Part shown: in pieces, positions 24,086 through 32,661 of the stretch
Layout: the number at the start of each line of letters is the position of its first letter
How positions within the stretch are numbered: position 1 is the stretch's first letter
Source: Micromonospora rosaria
GTDB lineage: Bacteria > Actinomycetota > Actinomycetes > Mycobacteriales > Micromonosporaceae
Length of the DNA: 35,250 bases
Direction: 5' to 3'
Assembly: GCF_001567585.1 (NCBI RefSeq)
Contig: NZ_LRQV01000069.1
Coordinates: 1 to 35,250 of the forward strand
The notes under the pieces: generated by a model
Database searches by the model: none
Seen by the model: the letters and a program-made list of their open reading frames with translations, nothing else
Told to the model about the DNA's origin: nothing
Translations under genes and position numbers: made by a program

Positions 24086-24132
24086 CGACAGGGGCCCGCC
24101 TCCGGCACCGAAGTGCGGGCGGGCCCCTGTCG
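24086..24132. other. Very stable hairpin in the rpsF upstream region
   Basis: CGACAGGGGCCCGCC (24086-24100) pairs perfectly with 24118-24132. Inside the loop, GCAC-CGAA-GTGC adds a 4-bp stem. No U tract follows in either direction, so it may be a terminator, an attenuator or part of an RNA. Confidence 0.6.
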
Positions 24133-24138
24133 ACGGGA

Positions 24139-24224
24139 CCGCGGGGCGTCCCGTCCGCATTCCTTGGGTGGGACCTGGGGAGGAACGACCACACCGATGA
24201 GGTTGGACCGAAGACGCCCCGCGG
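24139..24224. other. Long-range 12-bp stem, possible structured RNA
   Basis: CCGCGGGGCGTC (24139-24150) and its exact complement (24213-24224) enclose 62 nt with further short pairings (TTCCT/AGGAA). On the minus strand it lies between a promoter-like patch and the stable hairpin at 24086-24132, which would make a transcript of about 140 nt. I recognise no known RNA family. Confidence 0.4.
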
Positions 24225-24227
24225 AGC

Positions 24228-24307
24228 TTTATTGCGTTGTTATCCAACGGTACAACGGGTCTCGTCACCTTGATGGGTAAATGCGGTAATTTTCTGGTAG
24301 ACCCGTT
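24228..24307. promoter_or_regulatory. AT-rich promoter-like patch with a 9-bp inverted repeat
   Basis: AACGGGTCT (24254-24262) and AGACCCGTT (24299-24307) are perfect inverted copies. On the minus strand TTGTAC followed about 17-18 nt later by ATAAAG resembles a sigma-A promoter aimed at rpsF. This is the most AT-rich part of the 756-bp gap between rpsF and endonuclease IV. Confidence 0.4.
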
Positions 24308-24516
24308 CTGGTCGGTTCGAGGCCCGCGTCTCACGGTGGCGCGGCCCCACGGCCAGGCGGCTGCGCCGGCCACCCGAGTCGGCTGGCGCAGCCGACATCG
24401 ATCTCTCTCGTCGTTCAACGACGGCATGCCCCGCCGGTGACGCGCACCCCGGACAACCGCCCGGCGCGCGACCCGAAACCGACACCGCCGTCATCCCGTG
24501 GCTGGGTGACGCGACG

Positions 24517-24522
24517 TAGGCT
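24517..24522 (+). promoter_or_regulatory. Candidate -10 of a leaderless endonuclease IV transcript
   Basis: TAGGCT, 7 nt, then ATG 24530. It matches the moaC promoter hexamer exactly. Confidence 0.45.
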
Positions 24523-24529
24523 CGCCTGC

Positions 24530-25321
24530 ATGCGCATCGGAGCCCACGTCGATCCGGCCGATCCACTGGCGGAGGCGGCCAGCCGCGCCGCAGAGGCCGT
24601 GCAGTTCTTCCTCGCCGACCCGCAGGGCTGGAAGGCTCCGGCGCCGCGACCGGACGCGGAACGGTTGCGGGCCGCCGATGTCGACCTCTACGTGCACGCG
24701 CCGTACGTGATCAACGTGGCCACGCTCAACAACCGGATCCGCATCCCCAGCCGCAAGCTGCTGCTGGCGCACGCCACGGCGGCAGCAACCATCGGCGCCA
24801 AGGGGCTGATCGTGCACGGTGGTCACGTCAACGCCGGTGACGACCTGGCGGTCGGCTTCGACAACTGGCGCAAGACCTTCGCGTACGCGGCCGAATCGGG
24901 TGGGTTCCAGGTGCCCGTCCTGATCGAGAACACCGCCGGTGGGGACAACGCCTGCGCCCGGCGGCTCGACGCGCTGGCCCGGCTCTGGGACGCGATCGGC
25001 GAGTACGGGGTGGGCTTCTGCCTGGACACCTGTCACGCGCACGCCGGCGGCGAGGAACTGCTCGGGCTGGTGGACCGGATCAAGGCGATCACCGGGCGGA
25101 TCGACCTGGTGCACGCGAACAACTCGAAGGACGCGTTCGGTTCCGGCCGGGACCGGCACGACAACCTCGCCGGCGGCACGATCGACCCGGACCTGGTGGT
25201 CGCGGTGATCCGGGCGGCCGGTGCGCCGGTCATCGTGGAGACCCCCGGCGGCGCGGACCGGCAGGGCGAGGACATCACCTTCCTGCGGGACCAACTGGGC
25301 GCGGAGGCTCCGACCGCATGA
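24530..25321 (+). CDS. nfo: Endonuclease IV (deoxyribonuclease IV, AP endonuclease family 2)
   Basis: A 263-aa TIM-barrel enzyme that nicks DNA 5' of abasic sites in base excision repair. Metal-site segments appear in order: MRIGAHV at the N-terminus, YVHAPYVINVA, LIVHGGHV, PVLIENTAG, GFCLDTCHAHAGG, LVHANNSKDAFGSGRDRHDNL and PVIVETPGG. These supply the His, Glu and Asp ligands for the trinuclear zinc centre. The length is slightly below the E. coli enzyme. It overlaps the next gene by 4 nt (ATGA), so that membrane protein is probably co-translated with a repair enzyme, a pairing without an obvious functional reason. Confidence 0.93.
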   Translation: MRIGAHVDPADPLAEAASRAAEAVQFFLADPQGWKAPAPRPDAERLRAADVDLYVHAPYVINVATLNNRIRIPSRKLLLAHATAAATIGAKGLIVHGGHVNAGDDLAVGFDNWRKTFAYAAESGGFQVPVLIENTAGGDNACARRLDALARLWDAIGEYGVGFCLDTCHAHAGGEELLGLVDRIKAITGRIDLVHANNSKDAFGSGRDRHDNLAGGTIDPDLVVAVIRAAGAPVIVETPGGADRQGEDITFLRDQLGAEAPTA

Positions 25322-27843
25322 CCACCGAGCAGTCCGACGCGACGGGCGGCCACCGTCCCGCCACAGACACCGAGCCCGGAAAGCCGACGACGCCCAGCGA
25401 CCGGGCCGACAGCACCGGTACGCCGGTCGGGCCCGGCAGGCAGACTGATCCCGGCGCACCGAGCAACCCGGGTACGCCGAACACTCCTGCCACGCCGAAC
25501 AAGCCTGCCGAGGCGGGCACGTCGAGCGCTCCCGTCGCGTCGGGCAAGCCGGGTACGGCCGATCAGCCGGCCGCCCCGGACGGGAAGGCCGGAGCCGGCC
25601 AGGCCACTGCCGGGGGTGACGAGGCCGGAGCCGACACGGTCACCGCCGGGGACAGTAAGACCACCGCAGGAGCCGACACGGCCACGCCCGACACGGCAGC
25701 GATCGACAAGGCAGCGACCGACAAGGGCACCGGTGGGGCCGACCCGAGCGCTGCTGGTGGCGGCAAGGCGACGGGGGCCACGAGCACCGCCGGGGGAAGC
25801 ACGAGCACCGCCGGGGACAGCACGGCCAAGGACGGTCCGACCGTGGCCCCGACGAGCGCGGCCGGCACGGCGGCCGAGGACAGCAAGGCCAGCACGGCCG
25901 CGGGGAACACCACGGCGGGCAAGGACAGCACGGCCACCGGGGACGGCACGGCCGGCGTCAAGGACGGCACGGCGGGCCCGAAGGACGGCAAGGGCAGCGC
26001 GGACGACGCCAAGGGCAGCAAGGAAGACGCCAAGGACGGCAAGGCGGCCGGGGAGAAGAAGCCGGAGCCGGAACGGTGGGAGGCGTTCGGGCCGGCCCCG
26101 GCGCCGGTACCCACCCGGGTGGGCCGGGCGGTCCGGGCCGTGGGTCGCCTGCTGGTCCACGAGTGGACGCTGGCCGTGGTCGGGGCGCTGGCGCTCGCCG
26201 TAGCGATGACCTGGCCGACGCTGCGCTACCCGCTGCACACGTTGCCTCAGGACTACTGGGACCCGAGCCTCCAGGCCTGGCAGATGGCCTGGTCGGGACA
26301 CATCCTGCTGACCAATCCGGGTCAACTCTGGCATGCCAACGCGTTCTTCCCCGAGTCGTGGAGCTTCGCCTTCTCGGACACCCTGCTCGGGTACGCGCCG
26401 GCCGGGATGATCGGTACCGGACCGGAGGCGGCGATCCTCCGGTACAACATCGTGTTCGTGCTGGCCCACGCGCTGGCCACGCTGGGGGCGTACGCGCTGG
26501 CCCGGCAGCTCGGTGCGGGCCGGATCGGCGGCGCGGTGGCCGGGGTCGGCTTCGCGTACGCGCCGTGGCTGCTCGCCCAGGCCGGCCACCTGCACGTGAT
26601 CTCCAACGGCGGCATCCCGCTGGCCCTGGCCATGCTGGCCCGGGGACACGGCTGGTCGTTGCGGTACGGGTACCGGCCCCGACGGCGGCACGAGGCCTGG
26701 GTGTACGCCGGGTGGCTGGTCGCCGCGTGGCAGCTCAGCCTCGGCTTCGGCATCGGGCTGCCGTTCGCGTACTTCCTCGGTGGCACGGTGCTGGTCACGG
26801 CGGTCGTCTGGTTCCTGCGGCGGTACCTGATCCGGCCGGTGAAGCGCCCGTTCGGTACCCGGCTCCTCGTCGCCGACGTGGTCGGCGGGCTGCTCTTCGC
26901 GGCGGTCGGCGTGCTGCTGGCCATCCCGTACTTCATGGTGGCGGAGCTGCACCCGAACGCGGAGCGGACCCTCGGCGACATCGACATCTACTCGCCGCCG
27001 TTGTCGGGCTTCTTCACCGCGCCCGGCGAGTCCCGGATCTGGGGCGCCCTGCACGAGGGGGCGCGGGCGGCGCTGCCGTGGCCGCCGGAGATGACCCTGC
27101 TGCCGGGCTTCGTGCTGTACGCGCTCGCCGCCGGCGGCCTCTTCTTCTCGGTCTGGCGGCTGCGGCACCGGCTGTACCTGCTGGCCGGGGTACTGGTGAC
27201 CGTGATCCTGGCGATGGGCACGCGGTTCTTCGACGGCACGTACACCTATGCGCCGCTGTTCGAGCACCTGCCGGGCTGGAACGGGCTGCGCACGCCGGGG
27301 CGGCTGATGCTCTGGACGACACTGCTGCTCGGCCTGCTCGCCGCCGGCGCGGTCACCGCCTTCTGCCAGCGGGTCCGCGAACTCGCCGCGCAGCGCATCC
27401 CGTCCTGGCCGGGGCCGTGGCTGCGACTGGCCACCCTGCTGCCGCTGCTCCTGGTGATCGTGGAGGGCCTGAACACCACCCCGCATCCGGTGGTGCCGCC
27501 CCAACCCGCCGTACTGCGGACCGTGGACGGCCCGTTGCTGGTGCTGCCGAGCAGCCAGAACCACGACCAGCCGGTGATGATCTGGACGACCACGAAGTTC
27601 CAGGACGTGGTCAACGGGGGCAGTGGCTTCACCCCGGCCCAGTTGGCGGACGTCCGGCGGGTCACGCTGAACTTCCCGGACCAGGTCAGCGTCGACTACC
27701 TGCGCACCCTCGGCGTCAACAACGTCGTGCTGGTCCGTGACCAGCTCGCCGGTACGCCCTGGGAGGCCACCGTCGACATGCCGGTCGAACAGTTCGGCAT
27801 CACCCGGGAAGAGATTGGCGACACCGTCGTCTACCGCCTGTGA
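25318..27843 (+). CDS. GT-C-like polytopic membrane protein with a long low-complexity N-terminus
   Basis: An 841-aa protein. Residues 1-about 245 are a disordered, Ala/Thr/Gly/Asp/Lys-rich segment with imprecise repeats (TAGGSTSTAGDSTAKDG type, then KDGTAGPKDGKGSADDAKG). A polytopic domain of about 11-12 helices follows. Its first loop reads LPQDYWDPSLQAWQMAW, with an Asp near the membrane as in GT-C glycosyltransferases, and HANAFFPESWSFAFSD follows. The C-terminal about 120 residues form a soluble domain ending EIGDTVVYRL. Likely a sugar transferase acting on the outer face; no closer assignment is supported. Coupled to nfo by ATGA overlap, and followed by a strong bidirectional terminator. 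Confidence 0.7.
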   Translation: MTTEQSDATGGHRPATDTEPGKPTTPSDRADSTGTPVGPGRQTDPGAPSNPGTPNTPATPNKPAEAGTSSAPVASGKPGTADQPAAPDGKAGAGQATAGGDEAGADTVTAGDSKTTAGADTATPDTAAIDKAATDKGTGGADPSAAGGGKATGATSTAGGSTSTAGDSTAKDGPTVAPTSAAGTAAEDSKASTAAGNTTAGKDSTATGDGTAGVKDGTAGPKDGKGSADDAKGSKEDAKDGKAAGEKKPEPERWEAFGPAPAPVPTRVGRAVRAVGRLLVHEWTLAVVGALALAVAMTWPTLRYPLHTLPQDYWDPSLQAWQMAWSGHILLTNPGQLWHANAFFPESWSFAFSDTLLGYAPAGMIGTGPEAAILRYNIVFVLAHALATLGAYALARQLGAGRIGGAVAGVGFAYAPWLLAQAGHLHVISNGGIPLALAMLARGHGWSLRYGYRPRRRHEAWVYAGWLVAAWQLSLGFGIGLPFAYFLGGTVLVTAVVWFLRRYLIRPVKRPFGTRLLVADVVGGLLFAAVGVLLAIPYFMVAELHPNAERTLGDIDIYSPPLSGFFTAPGESRIWGALHEGARAALPWPPEMTLLPGFVLYALAAGGLFFSVWRLRHRLYLLAGVLVTVILAMGTRFFDGTYTYAPLFEHLPGWNGLRTPGRLMLWTTLLLGLLAAGAVTAFCQRVRELAAQRIPSWPGPWLRLATLLPLLLVIVEGLNTTPHPVVPPQPAVLRTVDGPLLVLPSSQNHDQPVMIWTTTKFQDVVNGGSGFTPAQLADVRRVTLNFPDQVSVDYLRTLGVNNVVLVRDQLAGTPWEATVDMPVEQFGITREEIGDTVVYRL

Positions 27844-27886
27844 CAGCCACCACCCACATCACCGGAATCGAATGAACTTCGCGGCG

Positions 27887-27931
27887 CGGCGGTGTGCCGC
27901 GGCGCCCGATGGGCACCGCGGCACACCGCCG
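27887..27931. terminator. Bidirectional terminator hairpin
   Basis: CGGCGGTGTGCCGCGG (27887-27902) pairs perfectly with 27916-27931, and inside it GCCC-GAT-GGGC extends the stem. It lies between two convergent membrane-protein genes. Confidence 0.8.
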
Positions 27932-27938
27932 TCTCCGG

Positions 27939-29450
27939 TCAGGCCGGCACCGGTTCCTGTGGCCGCTCGGCGGGCGGCGTGGACCGACGCCACCGGGCCA
28001 CCCAGGGTGCGTCCTTGGCCCCGTCGAGTGGACCGCCGTCCGGATCGTCCGGGTAGTTCTTCCGGACGGCGTCCAGCTCGGGGTTGAGGACCTCCCGGAT
28101 GATCATGATGCAGAGCACCAGGACCGTGACCCAGCGCAGCGACGCGGCGAGCACGAAGACACCCTCGGGGAAGACGGGCGTGCCGGTGGAGGTGCCGAGC
28201 AGTTCGCCGTAGAAGGCGACGAAGTAGCCGACCTCGGCGAGCTGCCAGGCGAGGAAGGCACCCCACTTCGGCCGGGCCAGCACCAGCAGCGGCAGCAGCC
28301 AGAGCACGAACTGCTGCGACCAGACCTTGCTGGTGAGCAGGAAGGCGGCGACGACGAGGAAGGCGAGCGGGGCCAACCGGGGCCGCACGGGCGCCCGCAC
28401 GGCCAGCACCGCCACGCCGAGGCAGGCCAGGCCGAAGAGGGCGTACGAGAGGTAGTTGAGGGTGTGGACGTTGGCGCTGAGCCACTCGAACGGCCCCATC
28501 GACCCCGGGCCGCCCAGGTTGACCCGGCCGTCCAGGTACCGGCCGATGTACCAGAGGGTGCCCCAGTCGATCGGCCGGGTGCTGTTCAGCTCGAAGAACC
28601 GGCCCCAGCCGTCCGGATAGAGCAACGCCACCGGCAGGTTCACCGCGACCAGGGTGGCCAGGCCGGTACCGAGGGCGGTCAGCGCGGCCCGGACCCGCCC
28701 GGAGCGCAGGCCGAGCACCAGGATCGGGCCGAGGATGAAAATGGGGAACATCTTGGCCGCGCCGGCCAGGCCCAGCACGACCCCGGCGACCACCGGTTTC
28801 CGCCGCGCCCAGGCGAGCACGCCGAAGGCGGCCAGCCCGATCGCGAGCAGGTCCCAGTTGACGGTGGCGGTGAGCAGCAGGGCGGGTGAGAGCGCGAAGA
28901 GCGCTGCGTCCCAGGGTCGTCGGCGGCGCAGGGAGAGGATCACCGCGACGGTGGCCACCGCGAGCGCGCTGAGCACCAGGGCGTTCGCGTTGTACGCCCA
29001 CTGCCCCTGGTTGATCTCCGGGTTGTCCCGCCCGAGGTAGTACACCGGCAGGCCGAGCACGCCCATGAAGGCGCCGGTGAGCACCGGGTACTCGACCGGG
29101 TGGTCCCGGTAGGGAACCTTGCCCTCGTTGAGCCCCTCGGCGTAGTAGAGCGCCAGCACGTCGGAGTAGCAGAACCGGGTGTACTGCACGTTGTTCTGCC
29201 AGGCGCCGCTGTGACAGGGCGACTTCTGCACCCAGTGCAGGACGAGGGTCAGGCAGACCAGGGCGAGCACGACCCGGGCCACCGTCCAGAACCGCTGCTC
29301 GGCGCGGGCCGGACGGTCGAGCGACGTCGCGTGGTCGCCGAGCGGTCCGCCGATCACCTGGGAGAGGCCGTGGACGAAACCGTCGGAGCGGGACGGGTGG
29401 TCGCGCGTCGCGGACTCGTCATCGACGCCTGCCGTGGGCTGGGTGCTCAT
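27939..29450 (-). CDS. GT87 family (DUF2029) polytopic glycosyltransferase
   Basis: A 503-aa membrane enzyme of the polyprenol-phosphate-sugar-dependent GT-C type. After an acidic, hydrophilic N-terminus of about 55 residues, the first helix leads to the family loop with its Asp: CYSDVLALYYAEGLNEGKVPY followed by HPVEYPVLTG (quoted in two parts). About ten further helices follow, including LGLAGAAKMFPIFILGPIL with the conserved Lys. The C-terminus is a short basic cytoplasmic tail. ATG 29450. It is downstream of the PBP gene on the same strand but separated by a strong terminator, so it is probably transcribed on its own. Confidence 0.85.
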   Translation of the reverse strand: MSTQPTAGVDDESATRDHPSRSDGFVHGLSQVIGGPLGDHATSLDRPARAEQRFWTVARVVLALVCLTLVLHWVQKSPCHSGAWQNNVQYTRFCYSDVLALYYAEGLNEGKVPYRDHPVEYPVLTGAFMGVLGLPVYYLGRDNPEINQGQWAYNANALVLSALAVATVAVILSLRRRRPWDAALFALSPALLLTATVNWDLLAIGLAAFGVLAWARRKPVVAGVVLGLAGAAKMFPIFILGPILVLGLRSGRVRAALTALGTGLATLVAVNLPVALLYPDGWGRFFELNSTRPIDWGTLWYIGRYLDGRVNLGGPGSMGPFEWLSANVHTLNYLSYALFGLACLGVAVLAVRAPVRPRLAPLAFLVVAAFLLTSKVWSQQFVLWLLPLLVLARPKWGAFLAWQLAEVGYFVAFYGELLGTSTGTPVFPEGVFVLAASLRWVTVLVLCIMIIREVLNPELDAVRKNYPDDPDGGPLDGAKDAPWVARWRRSTPPAERPQEPVPA

Positions 29451-29506
29451 GACCAGTCATCCTGCCGTATCGACAACCACGACAGAAGGTCATCGGGCGG
29501 AGAACG

Positions 29507-29540
29507 CCGTCGGCGGCCGGAGTTCTCCGGCCGCCGACGG
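29507..29540 (-). terminator. Terminator after the PBP gene
   Basis: CCGTCGGCGGCCGG (29507-29520), a 6-nt loop, then its perfect complement (29527-29540), 6 nt past the PBP stop codon. Confidence 0.8.
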
Positions 29541-29545
29541 TGAGA

Positions 29546-32464
29546 TCAATCCTGGTCGCTACCTCTGGTCGGTCCGCCCGGGAGGAACCGGCCGGGATCC
29601 GGTGGGTTGTTCCCGCCGGGGCCGGGACCACCCCCGCCGGGGTTGTTCCCCCCGTCGCCGGGGTTGCCCCCGCCGTTGTTCCCGCCGCCGTTGTTCCCGC
29701 CGCCCCGGCAGAAGACGTCGGTGAGCGGGTTGCAGTTGGGGTTGTCGGGCGTCTCGGGGTTGGTCGGCGGGGGCGGCGGTGGGGGCGGCGCTTCGCCGTT
29801 GCCGGCCTCCTGGTCACCCATGCCGGTGATGCTCGGCAGCGGCTCGGCGTCCTTGCCCTTCAGCGCGTCGTCCATGTACCGCTTGAACAGCTTGGCCGGG
29901 ATGCTGCCACCACCGATGTTGGCGCGGTTCCTGTCGACGATGGTGGGCTTTTCCGGGTCCCGGCTGCCGATCCAGACCGCCGTGGCCAGTTGCGGCGTGT
30001 AGCCGACCATCCAGGCGTGCGCGTTCTTGCTGGTGCCGTTCCACTCCCAGGTACCGGTCTTGGCGGCGGCCTGCCGGTTGTCCAGCCGGCCGTTGCTGCT
30101 GCGCTGGTGGATCTCCTTGAGCACCGCGGTCACCTCGTCGGCGACGTCCTTGCGGATCCGCCGCTCCGGGTCGAGCTTCTCCCCGGTGCCGGTGACCTTC
30201 TCCCACTTGCCGGTGTCCTTGTTCTGCCGCTCCACCGACAGCACGAAGTGCGCCTTGTTGTAGACGCCACCGCTGGCCAGGGTGGCCAGGCCGTTGGCGT
30301 GGTCCAGCACGGTCACGGGGAACTGCCCGTACCCGACGACCCGGTCGAACCGCTTCGGGGCGAGATCCTCGGGCTTGTTCTTCATCAGGTCGTACGGCTT
30401 CGGAGGGTCAACGGTCCACATGGTGCCGACGCCGGCCTGGCGGGCCATGTTGACGACCTTGTCCGAGCCGATCTTCTCGGTCAGGTGGAAGAACGGCACG
30501 TTGTACGACTCGACGGTGGAGACCTCCAGGGTGCAGTTCTTGCCGCAGATACCGGCGCCCCGGTTCGCGTTCTGGATCTGGGTGTCGTACCCGTCGGGCT
30601 TGAACGGGGTGGCGTCCCAGCGGGACTTGACCGAGATGCCGGCGTCCACCGCGGCGGCCAGGGTGTAGACCTTGAACGACGAGCCCGGCGGGTGACCGCC
30701 GATGATGTCGCCGTTCGAGTTGGTGTTCTTGCCGGCGTAGTCGTGGCCGGTGCCGTCGTCACCGCCGTAGTAGGCGAGCACCCGGCCGTTGCGCGGGTCG
30801 ATGGAGACCACCGCGGACTGGAGGTTCTCCGGCTCGCCGTCCAGGACCGAGCCCTTGCGGTCCGGCTGGGCGGCCTTCTCCAGGGCGCTCTGCATCTTCG
30901 GGTCGATGGTGGTGCGGATCCGGTACCCGCCGTCACGCAGCTCGTCGACGCAGTTCGGCTTCCCCTCCGCGCCGCTGTTGGTGCAGATGCCCCACTGCTC
31001 CAGCTCGGCCCGAACGTAGTTGATCACGTTACCCCGGGGGGTCTTGACGCCGAACCCGTTGTCCTTGGCCGGCTTCTGCACCTTCGGGTACTCGGCGGGA
31101 CGCTCGGCGGCGCTGATCCACCCCTCGGCCTGCATACCGTCCAGCACGTAGGTCCACCGGGCCTGGGCCTCGGGGAGGTTGACCGCCGGGTCGAAACCCT
31201 TGTGGGTCGTGCTGGCCACCGGCTGCTTGATCACTGCGGCGAGCACCGCGCCCTCGGCGACGGTGAGGTCCTTGGCCTTCTTCTTGAAGTACGCGCCGGC
31301 CGCCGCCTCGATGCCGTACGCGCCGCGCCCGAAGTAGATCACGTTCAGGTAGTGCTGCATGATCTCGGGCTTGGTCATGCTGTCGTTCAGCTTGGAGGCG
31401 AGGATCGCCTCCTTCACCTTCCGGGCGTACGTGTCGTCCCGCAGGTTCTCGAACGCGTTACGGGCGTACTGCTGGGTGATCGTGGAGGCACCCTGCTTGC
31501 TGCCGCCGGAGAGGTTGTTCCACGCGGCGCGGGCGATGCCCTTGTAGTCCACGCCGGAGTGCCGGTAGAAGTTCCGGTCCTCGGCGGCGGCCACCGCGTG
31601 CTGCACGTGCTCCGGGATGTCCTTGATGTTGACGATGGTGCGGTTCTCGTTGCCGAGCTTCGCCACGATGGTCTTGTTGTCGCTGGCGTAGACGGTCGTC
31701 GCGAGCGGCAGCGGCACCTCGTTGGGGAGCACCACCGTGGTCGAGTAGTAGGTGAAGCCCACCACGCCGAGCCCGGCCAGCATGATGAAGACCGCGAAGC
31801 TGGCGATCAGGATGTTGATCCGTTTCCGCTTCTTCGCCCGCCGCGCCGCCGCCGGGTCACCGTCACCCGCGCCGCGCCGGCCACCCCGGCCGGGGCCGTT
31901 CGGCCCCCCGGGGCCACCGGGCCCACCCGGGCCACCGGAGACCGGGGAGACCGCGGCCCGCGCCACCGAGGCCCGGCCGGCGGAGCCGACGGCGGCTCCG
32001 CCCACCGCCGCCGAACCGACGCTCGCCCGACCCGCGCCGGTACCGACGCTGGCCCGGCCGGGGGAACCGACGCTCGCCCGACCCGCCTGCCCGCCACCGA
32101 CGCTGGCCCGGCCGGCCGTCCCGGCACCGGGTGCCGGGGAGACCGGCACCGAGGCCCGACCGGAGCGCCCGGCCGGCGGCACACCGCCGGCGGGCGAGAC
32201 CGGCACCGAGGCCCGGCCCGGCCCGGCCCGGCCCACCGACGCGCTACCGGACGGCGGGGCGGCGGCGCCACGCGGCACCGGCGCGGACCCGCCCACCGAG
32301 GCACGACCGCCGGCGGCGGCCCGGGGCGCCACCGAAGCCCGCCCGGCCGACGCCGTACCGTCCTGCACAGGTGACCTGCCGCCCCCCTGCGGGCGGTACG
32401 CGTCGTCCGCGTCGGGAAACTGCGCCCGCCCGTATGGGGAACTGGGATCGCCGTACGAGTTCAT
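29546..32464 (-). CDS. Class A penicillin-binding protein (GT51 transglycosylase plus transpeptidase)
   Basis: A 972-aa bifunctional peptidoglycan synthase. Cytoplasmic residues 1-215 carry nine GRASV repeats (41-168), a Gly/Pro run and a basic KKRKR stretch before the membrane helix (about 216-240). The GT51 domain has EDRNFY (295-300, catalytic Glu) and QGASTITQQ (324-332). The transpeptidase domain has SSFK (595-598, catalytic Ser), SYN (653-655) and KTGT (802-805). A disordered Pro/Asn/Gly tail of about 80 residues follows, with a short Cys pair (NPNCNPLTDVFC). It resembles PonA1-type enzymes. ATG 32464, GAGGA upstream, closely spaced. The neighbouring DUF5318 gene is a common actinobacterial companion. 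Confidence 0.95.
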   Translation of the reverse strand: MNSYGDPSSPYGRAQFPDADDAYRPQGGGRSPVQDGTASAGRASVAPRAAAGGRASVGGSAPVPRGAAAPPSGSASVGRAGPGRASVPVSPAGGVPPAGRSGRASVPVSPAPGAGTAGRASVGGGQAGRASVGSPGRASVGTGAGRASVGSAAVGGAAVGSAGRASVARAAVSPVSGGPGGPGGPGGPNGPGRGGRRGAGDGDPAAARRAKKRKRINILIASFAVFIMLAGLGVVGFTYYSTTVVLPNEVPLPLATTVYASDNKTIVAKLGNENRTIVNIKDIPEHVQHAVAAAEDRNFYRHSGVDYKGIARAAWNNLSGGSKQGASTITQQYARNAFENLRDDTYARKVKEAILASKLNDSMTKPEIMQHYLNVIYFGRGAYGIEAAAGAYFKKKAKDLTVAEGAVLAAVIKQPVASTTHKGFDPAVNLPEAQARWTYVLDGMQAEGWISAAERPAEYPKVQKPAKDNGFGVKTPRGNVINYVRAELEQWGICTNSGAEGKPNCVDELRDGGYRIRTTIDPKMQSALEKAAQPDRKGSVLDGEPENLQSAVVSIDPRNGRVLAYYGGDDGTGHDYAGKNTNSNGDIIGGHPPGSSFKVYTLAAAVDAGISVKSRWDATPFKPDGYDTQIQNANRGAGICGKNCTLEVSTVESYNVPFFHLTEKIGSDKVVNMARQAGVGTMWTVDPPKPYDLMKNKPEDLAPKRFDRVVGYGQFPVTVLDHANGLATLASGGVYNKAHFVLSVERQNKDTGKWEKVTGTGEKLDPERRIRKDVADEVTAVLKEIHQRSSNGRLDNRQAAAKTGTWEWNGTSKNAHAWMVGYTPQLATAVWIGSRDPEKPTIVDRNRANIGGGSIPAKLFKRYMDDALKGKDAEPLPSITGMGDQEAGNGEAPPPPPPPPTNPETPDNPNCNPLTDVFCRGGGNNGGGNNGGGNPGDGGNNPGGGGPGPGGNNPPDPGRFLPGGPTRGSDQD
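31960..32345 (-). repeat. GRASV coding repeats in the PBP cytoplasmic tail
   Basis: Nine GRASV motifs at irregular spacing in residues 41-168 of the PBP, encoded by CGGGCCTCGGT-like units and their variants. Gly/Ala/Pro-rich spacers vary in length from 4 to about 30 residues. Confidence 0.7.
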
Positions 32465-32661
32465 TCCTCACACCCTGCCGGTCGCGGTGGGGCGTGGGAA
32501 CGCCGCCACCGGGTTGCCGTGAGTTGAAACACCTGTCACCACGGCCGGCAGCCGCCGGGGCGAGGGGGGTGTTTCCGAAATAACGGGACCAATTGCGTCA
32601 AGGAGCTGTCGACCACTCCGTCCGCCGGTCAGGCCGCCGGAGCCGATCGAGTCAGCCAGCT

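Noticed and set aside
24139..24224. SRP (4.5S) or 6S RNA
   Set aside because: The GGAAGGAAGCAGCC-type SRP core is absent and there is no convincing 6S bubble; left as an unidentified structure.
24299..24330. tRNA-like T-arm (GGTTCGAGGCC)
   Set aside because: The T stem does not pair and no acceptor stem, D-arm or anticodon arm can be built around it.
29540..32374. Long open frame antisense to the PBP gene
   Set aside because: The minus frame has all PBP motifs; the plus frame is a GC-rich shadow without domain logic.
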